Shown here: piece by piece, positions 44,027 to 52,166 of the stretch
How positions within the stretch are numbered: position 1 is the stretch's first letter
Layout: the number at the start of each line of letters is the position of its first letter
From: Planctomycetota bacterium
GTDB taxonomy: Bacteria > Planctomycetota > UBA8742 > UBA2392
Assembly (NCBI GenBank): GCA_019636215.1
Contig: JAHBXZ010000002.1
Location: 62,001 to 126,000 of the forward strand
Length of the DNA: 64,000 bases
Direction: 5' to 3'
Notes under the pieces: model-generated
What the model was told of the DNA's origin: nothing
Seen by the model: only the letters and a program-made list of their open reading frames with translations
Database searches by the model: none
Position numbers and translations under genes: made by a program

Positions 44027-44445
44027 CGCGCGAGATGCGCGTCGGCCTGCTGCAGGGCATCCTGCAGGGCGGGAAATGCCAGCCGCGGCAATGCCTGATC
44101 CAGCGTGAACCAGCCGCCTTCCCGGTGTTCGTCGCTGAGCTGCAGCTTTGCATCCAGCGCCCAGGCGGCAAAGTACACGACAATCTTGTGGTAAGACCCG
44201 CGTTTGCCGGAGCGCACGTCGTAGGCGCTTTCGTGCCGGAAGCCGGGCACCGGTGTGACTTCTTTGATGCCGGTTTCTTCGCGTGTCTCGCGTTGCGCGG
44301 TTTCCAGTTCCGATTCGCCGGGGTCGGCATGCCCTTTGGGGAAGCCCCAACCACCGTGCCGCGCATTGCGCAGCAGCAGATATTGTCGCTGCCCATCCAC
44401 ATTGCGGGCAAGAATGAAGCCGCAGGCCGTCAGGGTTCGCGTCAT
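44017..44445 (-). CDS. Nudix hydrolase (Ap4A/dinucleotide polyphosphate type likely)
   Basis: The 142-residue protein has a perfect Nudix box at 38-60 (G, then E44, RE at 52-53, EE at 56-57, GI at 59-60). The context WGFPKGHADPGES is typical of the MutT/Ap4A subgroup. Such enzymes split nucleoside diphosphates linked to a second moiety. ATG 44445 overlaps the upstream gene's stop (ATGA). The frame to 44583 is rejected as it lies inside that gene. Confidence 0.92.
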   Translation of the reverse strand: MTRTLTACGFILARNVDGQRQYLLLRNARHGGWGFPKGHADPGESELETAQRETREETGIKEVTPVPGFRHESAYDVRSGKRGSYHKIVVYFAAWALDAKLQLSDEHREGGWFTLDQALPRLAFPALQDALQQADAHLARQA

Positions 44446-45362
44446 GGGGACTCTTCCACCCACCAGCGGCCGTCGCGCTTGACGGCGCGCAGAGTCACCA
44501 CCCTGGTGCGGTCTTGGCCGGACACCTGCAGCACGATCAGTGCCTTGCCGTCGGGTTGAACCCAGGCCTGCTGGGCCGCCCATTTCAGGCCTCGCTCGCG
44601 CTGGGCGTCGAACCTTGCACGGCCAGATTCCGCACGCGCCCCCGGGGCGTGGGCCAGCACGAAGGCGCCCCAGTCGCCCACCGTCAGCGCGCTGCTGAGT
44701 TCGCGGGCCAGGGCCTGGGGGCTGCCCAGCGCGGTGCCGAAGCCGCGCTCTTCTGCCTCGCGCGACAGTAGCAAGCGCCGCGTGCGCAGCAGGGCCTCGC
44801 GCTCGGCGGCCAGTGCTGCTTCGGCCTTGTCCAGTTCGGCCAGTCGCATCGCGATCAGGGCAAGGCGCTGCTCCGGCGTAAGGGCGGGCAATGGGTTGTC
44901 GCCGGCCTTTTGATCGAGCGGCTCAATGGCGTACCATCGCCAGAAAGTGGAGTCGGCCTGAAGTCTCAGCTTTACCAGAAAGCGATCCCCGCGCTTGCCT
45001 TCGGCGGCCAGGCTGATGGTCAAGACAGCCTCTGTGCCCGTGGGCTCGGGTGCTTCGACCACGGTGATTGTGCGAGTTTTCCAGCGCGTCTGGAACTCGT
45101 CGCTGGCCAGCAGCAGCGCCCATTCGCGGCGCAACTCGTCGCGCTGGCCGAGTTCCAGCGGCTTGCCGTCTGTTGCTTCGCGTTGTTCAACCCAGGCGTC
45201 AAAGTCAAAGCAGCGCTGAAGCTCCAGCTTTCGCGCGGCTGGTTCCATGTTGTCGGTGTTGCGCACTGCACGCATGAATGTTTCGAAGCACTCGCGGGGC
45301 GAAGGCGCCTGCGCCGCAAGCGGGCCACAAAACAGGGCAATCAGGGCAATCGTGCGAACCAT
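44442..45362 (-). CDS. Exported protein of unknown function, coupled to a Nudix hydrolase
   Basis: The 306-residue protein has a signal peptide ending at LAAQAP. The first ~130 mature residues form a helix-rich then strand-rich layout (ECFETFMRAVRN ... FWRWYAIEPL) like MlaC or NTF2-type domains; this is a weak resemblance. The middle (about 165-210) is a coiled coil of Glu/Ala/Leu. A compact strand region with DGKALIVLQVSGQ ends the protein. A convincing promoter precedes it. Confidence 0.65.
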   Translation of the reverse strand: MVRTIALIALFCGPLAAQAPSPRECFETFMRAVRNTDNMEPAARKLELQRCFDFDAWVEQREATDGKPLELGQRDELRREWALLLASDEFQTRWKTRTITVVEAPEPTGTEAVLTISLAAEGKRGDRFLVKLRLQADSTFWRWYAIEPLDQKAGDNPLPALTPEQRLALIAMRLAELDKAEAALAAEREALLRTRRLLLSREAEERGFGTALGSPQALARELSSALTVGDWGAFVLAHAPGARAESGRARFDAQRERGLKWAAQQAWVQPDGKALIVLQVSGQDRTRVVTLRAVKRDGRWWVEESP

Positions 45363-45385
45363 GGGGTTTCGGCCTCTGGCATTCA

Positions 45386-45415
45386 GTGATAGCTTTGAGT
45401 CAGGCCGGTGGTCAA
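45386..45415 (-). promoter_or_regulatory. Promoter of the exported-protein/Nudix unit
   Basis: TTGACC (45415-45410) and TATCAC (45391-45386) are 18 bases apart on the minus strand, 23 bases before the ATG at 45362. The -35 box nearly reaches the ATG of the divergent ybjQ-like gene at 45418, so the two starts may interfere. Confidence 0.6.
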
Positions 45416-45417
45416 TC

Positions 45418-45750
45418 ATGCTGCTGACAACAACCAACTCGCTGGAAGGTCTGGTCATCACCAACTACCTGGGTGTTGTGGCCGGCGAGGCCGCCGTTGC
45501 ACCGATAGAGCTGCGCGATTTTGCCCGGTTCATTCACCGCGAGGGCGGCGGCCGGCACCCCGAGTTTGAGAAACTGATCCGCGAGACCCGCCAGGTTGCC
45601 CTGCTGAGCCTTGAAAGCGAAGCCCGCGAACTTGGGGCCGACGCTGTGATCGGCCTGGATTTTCAGTACGCGCACATGGCCACCGACGGCCTGATCATGA
45701 TCACCGTCAGCGGCACGGCAGTTGCCACCCAGGACAAGAAGAAACTGTAG
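45418..45750 (+). CDS. YbjQ/UPF0145-family protein
   Basis: The 110-residue protein matches the family by NSLEGLVITNYLGVV and the later strand ADAVIGLDFQYAHM. Structures of the family form a pentamer often called heavy-metal-binding, but no activity is proven. It is short, cytosolic and soluble. ATG 45418 is chosen on family length; the frame to 45247 enters the divergent gene. It lies 20 bases before miaA. Confidence 0.9.
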   Translation: MLLTTTNSLEGLVITNYLGVVAGEAAVAPIELRDFARFIHREGGGRHPEFEKLIRETRQVALLSLESEARELGADAVIGLDFQYAHMATDGLIMITVSGTAVATQDKKKL

Positions 45751-45770
45751 GGCGGCAGGTCATCAACCCG

Positions 45771-46754
45771 ATGTCTCATTCCCACGGCCCCAACCCCGCC
45801 GCAAGGCACCCAGTGCTGGTCATCCTGGGCCCGACAGCCAGTGGCAAGTCGCGCCTGGCCATGGCCGTGGCACGGCGTGCCGGCGGCGAGATCATCAGCG
45901 TCGATGCCCTGAAGGTTTACAAGAACATGGACGCTGGCACGGCCAAGCCAAGCCCATCGGACCGAGCCGAGATTCCCCATCACGGGATTGACCTGGTCGG
46001 CCCGCACGAGGAATTCTCCGTCGCCCAGTTCCTGGATTGGGTAGAGCCTGTGCTGGCCGGGATTGTCGCGCGCGGCAACCTGCCGATACTCGACACCACG
46101 GCGCCTTACTACCTCAAGGCATTGGTCTACGGCATGGCGCGAGGTCCCGGACCCCAACCGGCTTTCCGCACGGAAATGGAGGGGCGCCCGCTGCCCGAAC
46201 TGTTTGCCGCGCTGGTGGGCGTAGACCCGGTGGCCGCCGCTCGCATCGGCCCCAACGACCGCAAGCGCATCATCCGCGCGCTCGAGATTGCAAACTTCAG
46301 TGACGCCAAGCCCAGCGATGCCCCGCGCTGGGCGGAACCGCGGTCTGACTATCGCTGGGTGTTCACGGGCATCTCCTGGCCGCGCGACCTGCTGAACCAG
46401 CGCGTGGAGGCACGCGCGCGCCAGATGTTCAAGGCAGGCTGGCTGGACGAAATCAGGCGAATCCGTGCAAGCGGCGGCTTTTCACGCACGGCAGGGCTTG
46501 CGCACGGGTACCGCCGCCTGCAGCAGCACCTTGACGGCGCAATCACGCTGGCCGAAGCCGAGGCACAGACGATTCGCGACGTGCGTCAGTTTGCCCGCAA
46601 AAGCATGACCTTCTTTCGCAGCTTTCCCAAAGTGCAGTGGCTGGAAGTCACCACAGAAGAAGAGATCGACCGCGCGGCGATGTACCTCAGCTTTGAGCTG
46701 AAGGATATGCTTTCCGAAGTCGGCGTCAGCCGCCCTCCAATCGACTTGCCGTGA
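45771..46754 (+). CDS. miaA: tRNA dimethylallyltransferase, divergent
   Basis: The 327-residue enzyme adds dimethylallyl to A37 of tRNAs that read UNN codons. It has the P-loop LGPTASGKS (about 17-25), the general-base Asp in IISVDALKVYK, NDRKRIIRALEI and the C-terminal tRNA-binding segment TIRDVRQFARKSMTFFR. Two normal features are changed: the GGTGLY loop is LDTTAPYY and QVYR is LKVYK. Size is normal. It is likely active but the changes merit a check. It sits behind the ybjQ-like gene. Confidence 0.9.
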   Translation: MSHSHGPNPAARHPVLVILGPTASGKSRLAMAVARRAGGEIISVDALKVYKNMDAGTAKPSPSDRAEIPHHGIDLVGPHEEFSVAQFLDWVEPVLAGIVARGNLPILDTTAPYYLKALVYGMARGPGPQPAFRTEMEGRPLPELFAALVGVDPVAAARIGPNDRKRIIRALEIANFSDAKPSDAPRWAEPRSDYRWVFTGISWPRDLLNQRVEARARQMFKAGWLDEIRRIRASGGFSRTAGLAHGYRRLQQHLDGAITLAEAEAQTIRDVRQFARKSMTFFRSFPKVQWLEVTTEEEIDRAAMYLSFELKDMLSEVGVSRPPIDLP

Positions 46755-46755
46755 T

Positions 46756-46784
46756 TGTGGAAAACTATTGGAAAGGGTGGATAA
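46756..46784. promoter_or_regulatory. Two DnaA-box-like sequences after miaA
   Basis: On the minus strand TTTTCCACA (46764-46756) fits TTWTNCACA in full and TTATCCACC (46784-46776) fits at 8 of 9 positions, in the same orientation and 11 bases apart. They lie in a locally AT-richer stretch. Two boxes alone do not make an origin. Confidence 0.35.
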
Positions 46785-46843
46785 CCGCCCAAGTGGCGGC
46801 CCTTACGCATCATGGGCGATGTGTGAAGATAGTGTCAGGAAAG

Positions 46844-47113
46844 ATGGTTGCATTGTTCGGTTCCGTCGGTTACTTGATTGTATCTGTGCTGCCGGGAATC
46901 AACATGGATGCCGCGTCGCTGACATGCTTCTGCAGGGTGCGAGAACTCTCGTACGTTGAGCAGACGGTTCAGGGCGGCGTCAAGGGCGCCTGGTTCGAGA
47001 ACCGCAAACGCGAGCGCAAGTTTTACACCGAAGTCGAGGTCGACAACTTTGCCACCGAGGTAAAGCTTCACCCCGTCACGATGATCCAGGGCCAGACTTC
47101 GTTCACCACATGA
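46844..47113 (+). CDS. Small hypothetical protein
   Basis: An open frame of 89 residues (or 69 from ATG 46904) lies between miaA and a terminator. From about 46970 on its codons have strong GC at the third position like neighbouring genes, so the 3' part looks translated. The first ~20 residues are hydrophobic (MVALFGSVGYLIVSVLPG). AGGA lies only 3 bases before ATG 46844. No family is recognised. The start is uncertain. Confidence 0.45.
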   Translation: MVALFGSVGYLIVSVLPGINMDAASLTCFCRVRELSYVEQTVQGGVKGAWFENRKRERKFYTEVEVDNFATEVKLHPVTMIQGQTSFTT

Positions 47114-47138
47114 ACCTCGGGATTGCTCTCCCGACCCG

Positions 47139-47180
47139 AAAGGGGTCAGGCCTGCACCACGCCTGACCCCTTTTCTGTTT
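47139..47180 (+). terminator. Rho-independent terminator
   Basis: A 13-bp stem (AAAGGGGTCAGGC / GCCTGACCCCTTT) with a 9-base loop, followed by TCTGTTT, lies 25 bases after the small hypothetical gene. It is among the strongest in the window. Confidence 0.9.
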
Positions 47181-47194
47181 AACCCGCCCGGGGC

Positions 47195-47200
47195 TATCGT
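47195..47200 (+). promoter_or_regulatory. Candidate -10 box of the MFS gene, leaderless type
   Basis: TATCGT lies 6 bases before ATG 47207, with TTCTGT 16 bases further up (inside the terminator tail). There is no Shine-Dalgarno sequence. Confidence 0.4.
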
Positions 47201-47206
47201 CGCGCC

Positions 47207-48601
47207 ATGGCCGAGCCCGCGATTCCGCCCATCAGCCCGCCGCCGCTTGAAACGGGCGAACACACGGCCCTGTTGCCAGGTGGTTCGGGTGGCTTGCCGC
47301 GCACGCTGATTCTGCCCAGTGCCGCCTGGGTGCTTTACGACACCGCCAACACGGTTTACGCAGCGACGCTGACGTTTTTGTTCTTCCCGTATGTGGGCGA
47401 CCTGTTTGGCGCGCGCTCCGTGCAGGGCATCGTGATGAGCGCCAGCATGATCTGCGCCGGCCTGGGTGTGCCGTTGTTTGCCTCTCTAGCCGATCACACG
47501 GGGCGGGCGCGCATGTACCTGATCATCACCACGCTGGCCTGCATCGGCGGCATGGCCTGTTTCGGCCTGTCGGGGGATATGTTTCTGCTGATGGCGGCGT
47601 TCTTTGTGGCCAACCTGGGCTACAACGCGGCGCTGACGTTTTACAACTCGTTGCTGCCAAGCGTTGCCGCCGACAAGCACCAGGGGCTGGTTTCCGGCAT
47701 AGGAGTTGGGCTGGGGTACATCGGCACAATCATCATTGTTGTGCTGCTGGATCTGCCACAAGCCATAGGCTACGACGGCACATTCGGGGTGGCTGCACTG
47801 CTGTTGTTGGGCCTCGCGCTGCCTGCGTTTCTGCTGCTGCGCGAGCGCCGCGTGCAGGGCCGCCAGGCATTTTCCGCCGCGCTGGTCAAACGCCAGTTTT
47901 CGTCCGTGATTGCAACCGTGAAGGGTCTGCCCCGGGACCGCGCGGTGATGTTCTTTCTGCTGGGGAACTTCTTCTGCGTGGATGTGCTGAACACGGCGAT
48001 CGCGTTCTTTGGCGACTTCACCAAGAACTGCTTTTTTGTGCTGCAGGGCGATGTGTGGGTACCGCGTGCCGAAGATGTCAATCTGCTCGGCCTTGCGATG
48101 GAGACACCAGGGGCGCTGCTCAAGTACGCAGGCCTGACCCTGAACGTGCTGGCGCTGGTGTTTGGCGTGGTGCTGGGATTTCTGACGGACCGGCTGGGTT
48201 CCCTGCGCGTGTTGCGGGCCTCGGCTGTGTTTCTGGCGCTGGGGCTTGTGGGGGCGGCGCTGGGCGGCGGCAGTAACGTGCTGCTGTACTTTGTGGGCAT
48301 CTGCGGCTTTGGCGGGCTTGGGCTGGCCGGCATCTGGACGGCCGGGCGCAAGCTGCTGATTGAGCTGGCCCCGCGCGAGAAAGTGGGGGAGTACTTCGGC
48401 CTGTACGGCATCACTACAAAGTTATCGGTGATCGGCAGCGCGGTGTTCGGCGTTACCGTCGACGTGGTTACCCGTGCCAGCGGCGACGACCTGACAGGCT
48501 GGAAGGCGGCTCTGCTGCTGCAGGCTGTGCCGCTGATGCTGGGGCTGGCATTCTTGTCGCGGGTAAGGCGCCCGGCAGTTGCCAACACCGTTGCGCGGTG
48601 A
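47207..48601 (+). CDS. MFS transporter, UMF1/Atg22-like family
   Basis: The 464-residue protein has twelve predicted membrane helices and the family opening AAWVLYDTANTVYAATL. In bacteria the role is unknown; the fungal Atg22 members export amino acids from the vacuole. The loop between TM2 and TM3 has the MFS motif A-like ADHTGRARMYL. A Pro-rich segment (about 5-15) precedes the first helix. It has its own promoter-like element 6 bases upstream. Confidence 0.9.
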   Translation: MAEPAIPPISPPPLETGEHTALLPGGSGGLPRTLILPSAAWVLYDTANTVYAATLTFLFFPYVGDLFGARSVQGIVMSASMICAGLGVPLFASLADHTGRARMYLIITTLACIGGMACFGLSGDMFLLMAAFFVANLGYNAALTFYNSLLPSVAADKHQGLVSGIGVGLGYIGTIIIVVLLDLPQAIGYDGTFGVAALLLLGLALPAFLLLRERRVQGRQAFSAALVKRQFSSVIATVKGLPRDRAVMFFLLGNFFCVDVLNTAIAFFGDFTKNCFFVLQGDVWVPRAEDVNLLGLAMETPGALLKYAGLTLNVLALVFGVVLGFLTDRLGSLRVLRASAVFLALGLVGAALGGGSNVLLYFVGICGFGGLGLAGIWTAGRKLLIELAPREKVGEYFGLYGITTKLSVIGSAVFGVTVDVVTRASGDDLTGWKAALLLQAVPLMLGLAFLSRVRRPAVANTVAR

Positions 48602-48618
48602 TGCTGCGCGCCTATGCT
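48591..48618 (+). promoter_or_regulatory. Promoter of the transketolase C-half gene
   Basis: TTGCGC (48591-48596) and TATGCT (48613-48618) are 16 bases apart. A leader with GAGGGG precedes the ATG at 48641. Confidence 0.55.
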
Positions 48619-48640
48619 GCGCGCGCCTTGAGGGGAAACC

Positions 48641-49570
48641 ATGCGCGCGACTCGTGATGCCTTCGGAAAAGCTCTGCTGGAACTTGGCGCCGAAATGCCC
48701 GAGGTTGTGGCCCTGACCGCCGACCTTGGCGGCAGCGTCAAGACCGACGACTTTGCCAAGAAGTACCCCAGCCGCTTTTTCCAGATGGGCATCGCGGAGG
48801 CCAACATGGTGGACGTTGCCGCGGGCATGTCCACCGCAGGCAAGATTCCGTTTGCCACGACATTCGCGATGTTCGGCACCGGCCGCGCCTGGGAAAGCGT
48901 TCGCAACACCGTCGGTTACCCCGGCCTGAACGTGAAGGTTGCATGCACCCACAGCGGCCTGAGCGTGGGCGAAGACGGGGCCAGCCACCAGGCATTGGAA
49001 GACGTTGCAATCATGCGCGTGATCCCGGGCATGACGGTGGTTGTGCCCGCCGATTACGCCAGCGCCTTTGCCGCCACCAAGGCCGTGGCCAAACACAAGG
49101 GCCCGGTGTACCTGAGGCTGGGCCGCCCCAAGGTCAAAGACGTTTACAAGGACGGCGAGCCGTTCCAGATCGGCAAGGCCAAGATCCTGCGCGAAGGCAA
49201 AGATGTTGCGATTGTCGCCAACGGCCCCTGCGTCGCGTTTGCCATCGAGGCCGCCGAAACACTGGCCAAAGAAGGCATCAGCGCCGCGGTGGCGGATTTT
49301 CACACCGTCAAGCCACTGGACACAGACACGCTGGTCAAACTCGCCACAACCTGCCGCGCGGTGGTGACGGCCGAAGAACACAACGTGATCGGCGGCCTGG
49401 GCGGCGCGGTGGCCGAGGCGCTGGCCGGGCTAAAGCCTACGCCGATGCGGTTTGTGGGCACCCAGGACACATTCGGCGAAAGCGGCGACCCGGAACTGCT
49501 GTGGAAGAAGTACGGCATTGATGCAGCCGGCATCCTGAAAGCCGTGCGCGAAGTGCTGAAAGCGGGGTAA
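48641..49570 (+). CDS. Transketolase, C-terminal subunit (split form)
   Basis: The 309-residue protein carries the pyrimidine-binding and C-terminal domains of transketolase (EVVALTADLGGSVKTDDF, then QMGIAEANMVDVAAGMS). The Glu of GIAEAN is the cofactor-activating residue. A split transketolase needs an N-terminal thiamine-diphosphate subunit, which is not next to it here. It has its own promoter and a GAGGGG ribosome site. The same domain layout occurs in DXP synthase, but the length and motifs fit transketolase. Confidence 0.9.
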   Translation: MRATRDAFGKALLELGAEMPEVVALTADLGGSVKTDDFAKKYPSRFFQMGIAEANMVDVAAGMSTAGKIPFATTFAMFGTGRAWESVRNTVGYPGLNVKVACTHSGLSVGEDGASHQALEDVAIMRVIPGMTVVVPADYASAFAATKAVAKHKGPVYLRLGRPKVKDVYKDGEPFQIGKAKILREGKDVAIVANGPCVAFAIEAAETLAKEGISAAVADFHTVKPLDTDTLVKLATTCRAVVTAEEHNVIGGLGGAVAEALAGLKPTPMRFVGTQDTFGESGDPELLWKKYGIDAAGILKAVREVLKAG

Positions 49571-49573
49571 AGT
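49568..49573 (+). promoter_or_regulatory. Candidate -10 box, leaderless type
   Basis: TAAAGT lies 8 bases before ATG 49582 and includes the transketolase TAA stop. No clear -35 box is seen. Confidence 0.3.
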
Positions 49574-49581
49574 AGCACGGC

Positions 49582-50481
49582 ATGAGCTCGCTTTCGCCCT
49601 CCGACTCAGCGTCCTCCCTCTACTTGCTGCCAGCGTGGCCGCAAGACTACATCACGCAAGCTCACGCTCGCGCCATCGTCAAGGCAGAGAAGGCCTACGG
49701 CGAGGGACCTATTCCCCGTGATTCACGACTGCTCGCCAAGGGAGCTGTTTCGACACTGGTTGCGGTGGTTTCGTTCTGGGTCTGGGCCATCGAGGACAAT
49801 TACGTGATTCTGGGGTTGATTTCGTTGGCCGGATTTGCAGGTAATGCGGTGTTCTGGATCTGCCGCTATGCAACGTCTTCAAATCCGAATCCTGAGCACG
49901 CTGTCCGTCGATGGTTGGAGGGTGCAGCCAGCAAGCGAGCCGAGCGGCTCTTCGCACATGTTACTGCATACGATCGCGACGAGCTACCACGGTACACACC
50001 AGCAACCAACCAACCGGGTCCACCCCTAAACTCCGGTGACGCAGCTTCAAGTTACTGGCGCCTTGCGTTAGAGAGATTCGGAGTTGTTGGCGGCCGGTTA
50101 TGGCCCCGCACATTGAGTTGCAAGCTCCTTACGCCCAGAATTGCGCTGGTTGAGGGTGAGGTCTTTGCGCACAATCCCGGTCTACGCCCATGGAAGGCGG
50201 TCGTAGGCGTGATTCTGGCGGCGGGATTGAACCTGCTGATTGCTGCCCAGTTCCCACAGGAACTTCGCGGGGTAGTGGTGGTCGTCGGAAGTGTCGCATT
50301 GGTCGCGAGCCTGTGGGTATTGATACAGCGTAAGAAGCGCACGGTAAGACTCAGGCTACAAAAAGTTGTGGTACGTAGCGGGCCAGCCTGGCGCGTGTTG
50401 AGTGGTGAGTGGTGCGGTCCAGAGGACCACGACCTCACATGGGTGCGTGATGCGGTTCAGGTCTCACCAGGAGGAGGTTGA
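49582..50481 (+). CDS. Membrane protein of unknown function
   Basis: The 299-residue protein has two pairs of predicted membrane helices (about 52-90 and 209-255) around a soluble loop of about 120 residues. No family is recognised. Its third codon positions are less GC-rich than neighbours, and codons such as TTA, ACA and AGA occur, so it may have been acquired. It stands 11 bases after transketolase and converges with gpsA. Confidence 0.6.
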   Translation: MSSLSPSDSASSLYLLPAWPQDYITQAHARAIVKAEKAYGEGPIPRDSRLLAKGAVSTLVAVVSFWVWAIEDNYVILGLISLAGFAGNAVFWICRYATSSNPNPEHAVRRWLEGAASKRAERLFAHVTAYDRDELPRYTPATNQPGPPLNSGDAASSYWRLALERFGVVGGRLWPRTLSCKLLTPRIALVEGEVFAHNPGLRPWKAVVGVILAAGLNLLIAAQFPQELRGVVVVVGSVALVASLWVLIQRKKRTVRLRLQKVVVRSGPAWRVLSGEWCGPEDHDLTWVRDAVQVSPGGG

Positions 50482-50500
50482 AGCCTGGGCGCACGCTCCG

Positions 50501-51487
50501 CTATTCCGCCTTCAGGGCGCGGGTCATCAGGCGGGTTACGGCTTCCCGTGGGTCGGCGGCTTCGTAGAGAATCGCGCAGACTTCGTCGCAGATGGGCATC
50601 TCGACCTTCTTGCTGGCTGCAAGTGTCTTGAGCGCTTTGGCCGTGTTAAAGCCTTCGGCCACCATTTCCATGCTGTCGATGATCTGCTGCGGCTTTTCGC
50701 CCTTGCCCACGCGCACACCAAAGGCGCGGTTGCGGCCGTAGGGGCTGGCGCAGGTCGTGTACAGGTCGCCCACGCCGCTCAGGCCGTAAAACGTCTTGGG
50801 CTCGGCACCCAGGGCCGCCCCTAGGCGCGTGATCTCGGCCAGGCCGCGCGCCAGCAGCGCGGCCTTGGCGTTGTCGCCAAGGCCCAGACCCTCGACCATA
50901 CCGGCCGCCATGGCCACCACGTTCTTGGCCGCGCCGGCAAGCTCGACGCCGACAAGGTCGCGGCTGTGGTACACGCGCAGGCTGTTGCCACTGAGCAGCG
51001 TGGCCAGCTTGGGCGCCAAGGCATCGTCCCCGGCACTGACCAGCACACAGGGCAGGCCGCGCGCGATTTCCTCGGCGTGGCTGGGGCCGCTGAGTGTCAG
51101 GGCGTGCCTGGCCTTGGTGAGGTTCAGCAGGATCTGGGTCGGGAACTCAAGCGTGCTTTGCTCGATGCCCTTGGAAAGGCTGACAATCGGCAGTTTGGGC
51201 GGGTACACCCAGCGCAGGGCGGTGAACACCTCGCGCACATAGCGCGTGGGCACGGCGCTGAACACCCAGTCATAGTTGCTGGCGTCGCCGATCTCGTGCA
51301 CGGGCTCAATGTTGTCGGGCAGTTTCACGCCGCGCAGAAACGTTGCGTTCTCGCGCGTGGCGCGCAGCTCGGCGGCAAGCTCCGCCCGGCGCGCCCACAA
51401 CGTGACGCGCGCGCCACGGCGTGCGGCCACAACGGCCATGGCCGTGCCGAAACTTCCGCTGCCCACAACCAGAACGCGATCAGCCAT
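50501..51487 (-). CDS. gpsA: Glycerol-3-phosphate dehydrogenase (NAD(P)+)
   Basis: The 328-residue enzyme reduces dihydroxyacetone phosphate to sn-glycerol 3-phosphate for phospholipid synthesis. The dinucleotide-binding motif GSGSFGTA is at about 8-15. The substrate site is intact, with the catalytic Lys in GAAKNVVAMAAG. ATG 51487 lies inside the plsY 3' end (8-base overlap), so the pair is coupled. The next downstream step, acylation, is done by the plsY product, which is logical. The frame to 51502 is rejected. Confidence 0.96.
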   Translation of the reverse strand: MADRVLVVGSGSFGTAMAVVAARRGARVTLWARRAELAAELRATRENATFLRGVKLPDNIEPVHEIGDASNYDWVFSAVPTRYVREVFTALRWVYPPKLPIVSLSKGIEQSTLEFPTQILLNLTKARHALTLSGPSHAEEIARGLPCVLVSAGDDALAPKLATLLSGNSLRVYHSRDLVGVELAGAAKNVVAMAAGMVEGLGLGDNAKAALLARGLAEITRLGAALGAEPKTFYGLSGVGDLYTTCASPYGRNRAFGVRVGKGEKPQQIIDSMEMVAEGFNTAKALKTLAASKKVEMPICDEVCAILYEAADPREAVTRLMTRALKAE

Positions 51488-52166
51488 CGCTTGTGCCCGC
51501 AACCTTCTGCCCGACCCGCGGCTCTGTGCCCTGCAGGATGCGCCTCATGTTGCCACGGTGCTTCCAGACCACAAAGGCACAAGCCAGCGAGATGAAAATC
51601 AGCCTTGAGCGCCACGGGTTCTGCAATGTGTCCGGTGACGTGAACAGCCAGTAAAAGAACGGGATGCTTGCCGTGGCCAGCACACTGGAGGCGCTGATCA
51701 TCCGAAACACCGCCAGCACCAGCATGAACACGCCCATCGCGCAAAGCGTCGGCACCGGCACCACGGTGGCAGGAATGCCGGTGATCGCCAGCATCACACC
51801 AAGGCCCGTGGCAACGCCTTTGCCGCCCTTGAACTTCAGGTAAACGCTGAAGGCATGGCCTGCCAGCGCACCGACGGCGGCGATGATGACGTAATCAAGG
51901 ATCGCAGAATAGCCCAGGATACCGGCGTCATTCAACAGGCCCGCAAGCGCCGTGGGGCCGAAGCCCTTGAGGGCGTCCAGAACCAGCACAAGCGGGAACC
52001 ATTTCCAGCCGATCACCCGCGCGGCGTTAGTGGCGCCAATGTTGCCGCTGCCCACGGTGCGGATGTCCACGCCCTTCAGTACCAGTCCCGCAATCAACCC
52101 GAACGGAATGCTGCCGATCAGGTAGCTGACCGAAAGCACCGCAAGGCCAATCAGCCAGTCGTTCAT
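51480..52166 (-). CDS. plsY: Glycerol-3-phosphate acyltransferase PlsY
   Basis: The 228-residue membrane enzyme transfers the acyl group of acyl-phosphate to glycerol 3-phosphate. The conserved motif 1 SYLIGSIPFGLI, motif 2 GSGNIGATNAAR and motif 3 KFKGGKGVATGLG are all present. The C-terminal ~20 residues are a cytosolic tail. Its ATG overlaps the stop of the upstream gene and its stop lies inside gpsA, so three genes form one coupled unit. Confidence 0.96.
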   Translation of the reverse strand: MNDWLIGLAVLSVSYLIGSIPFGLIAGLVLKGVDIRTVGSGNIGATNAARVIGWKWFPLVLVLDALKGFGPTALAGLLNDAGILGYSAILDYVIIAAVGALAGHAFSVYLKFKGGKGVATGLGVMLAITGIPATVVPVPTLCAMGVFMLVLAVFRMISASSVLATASIPFFYWLFTSPDTLQNPWRSRLIFISLACAFVVWKHRGNMRRILQGTEPRVGQKVAGTSDG

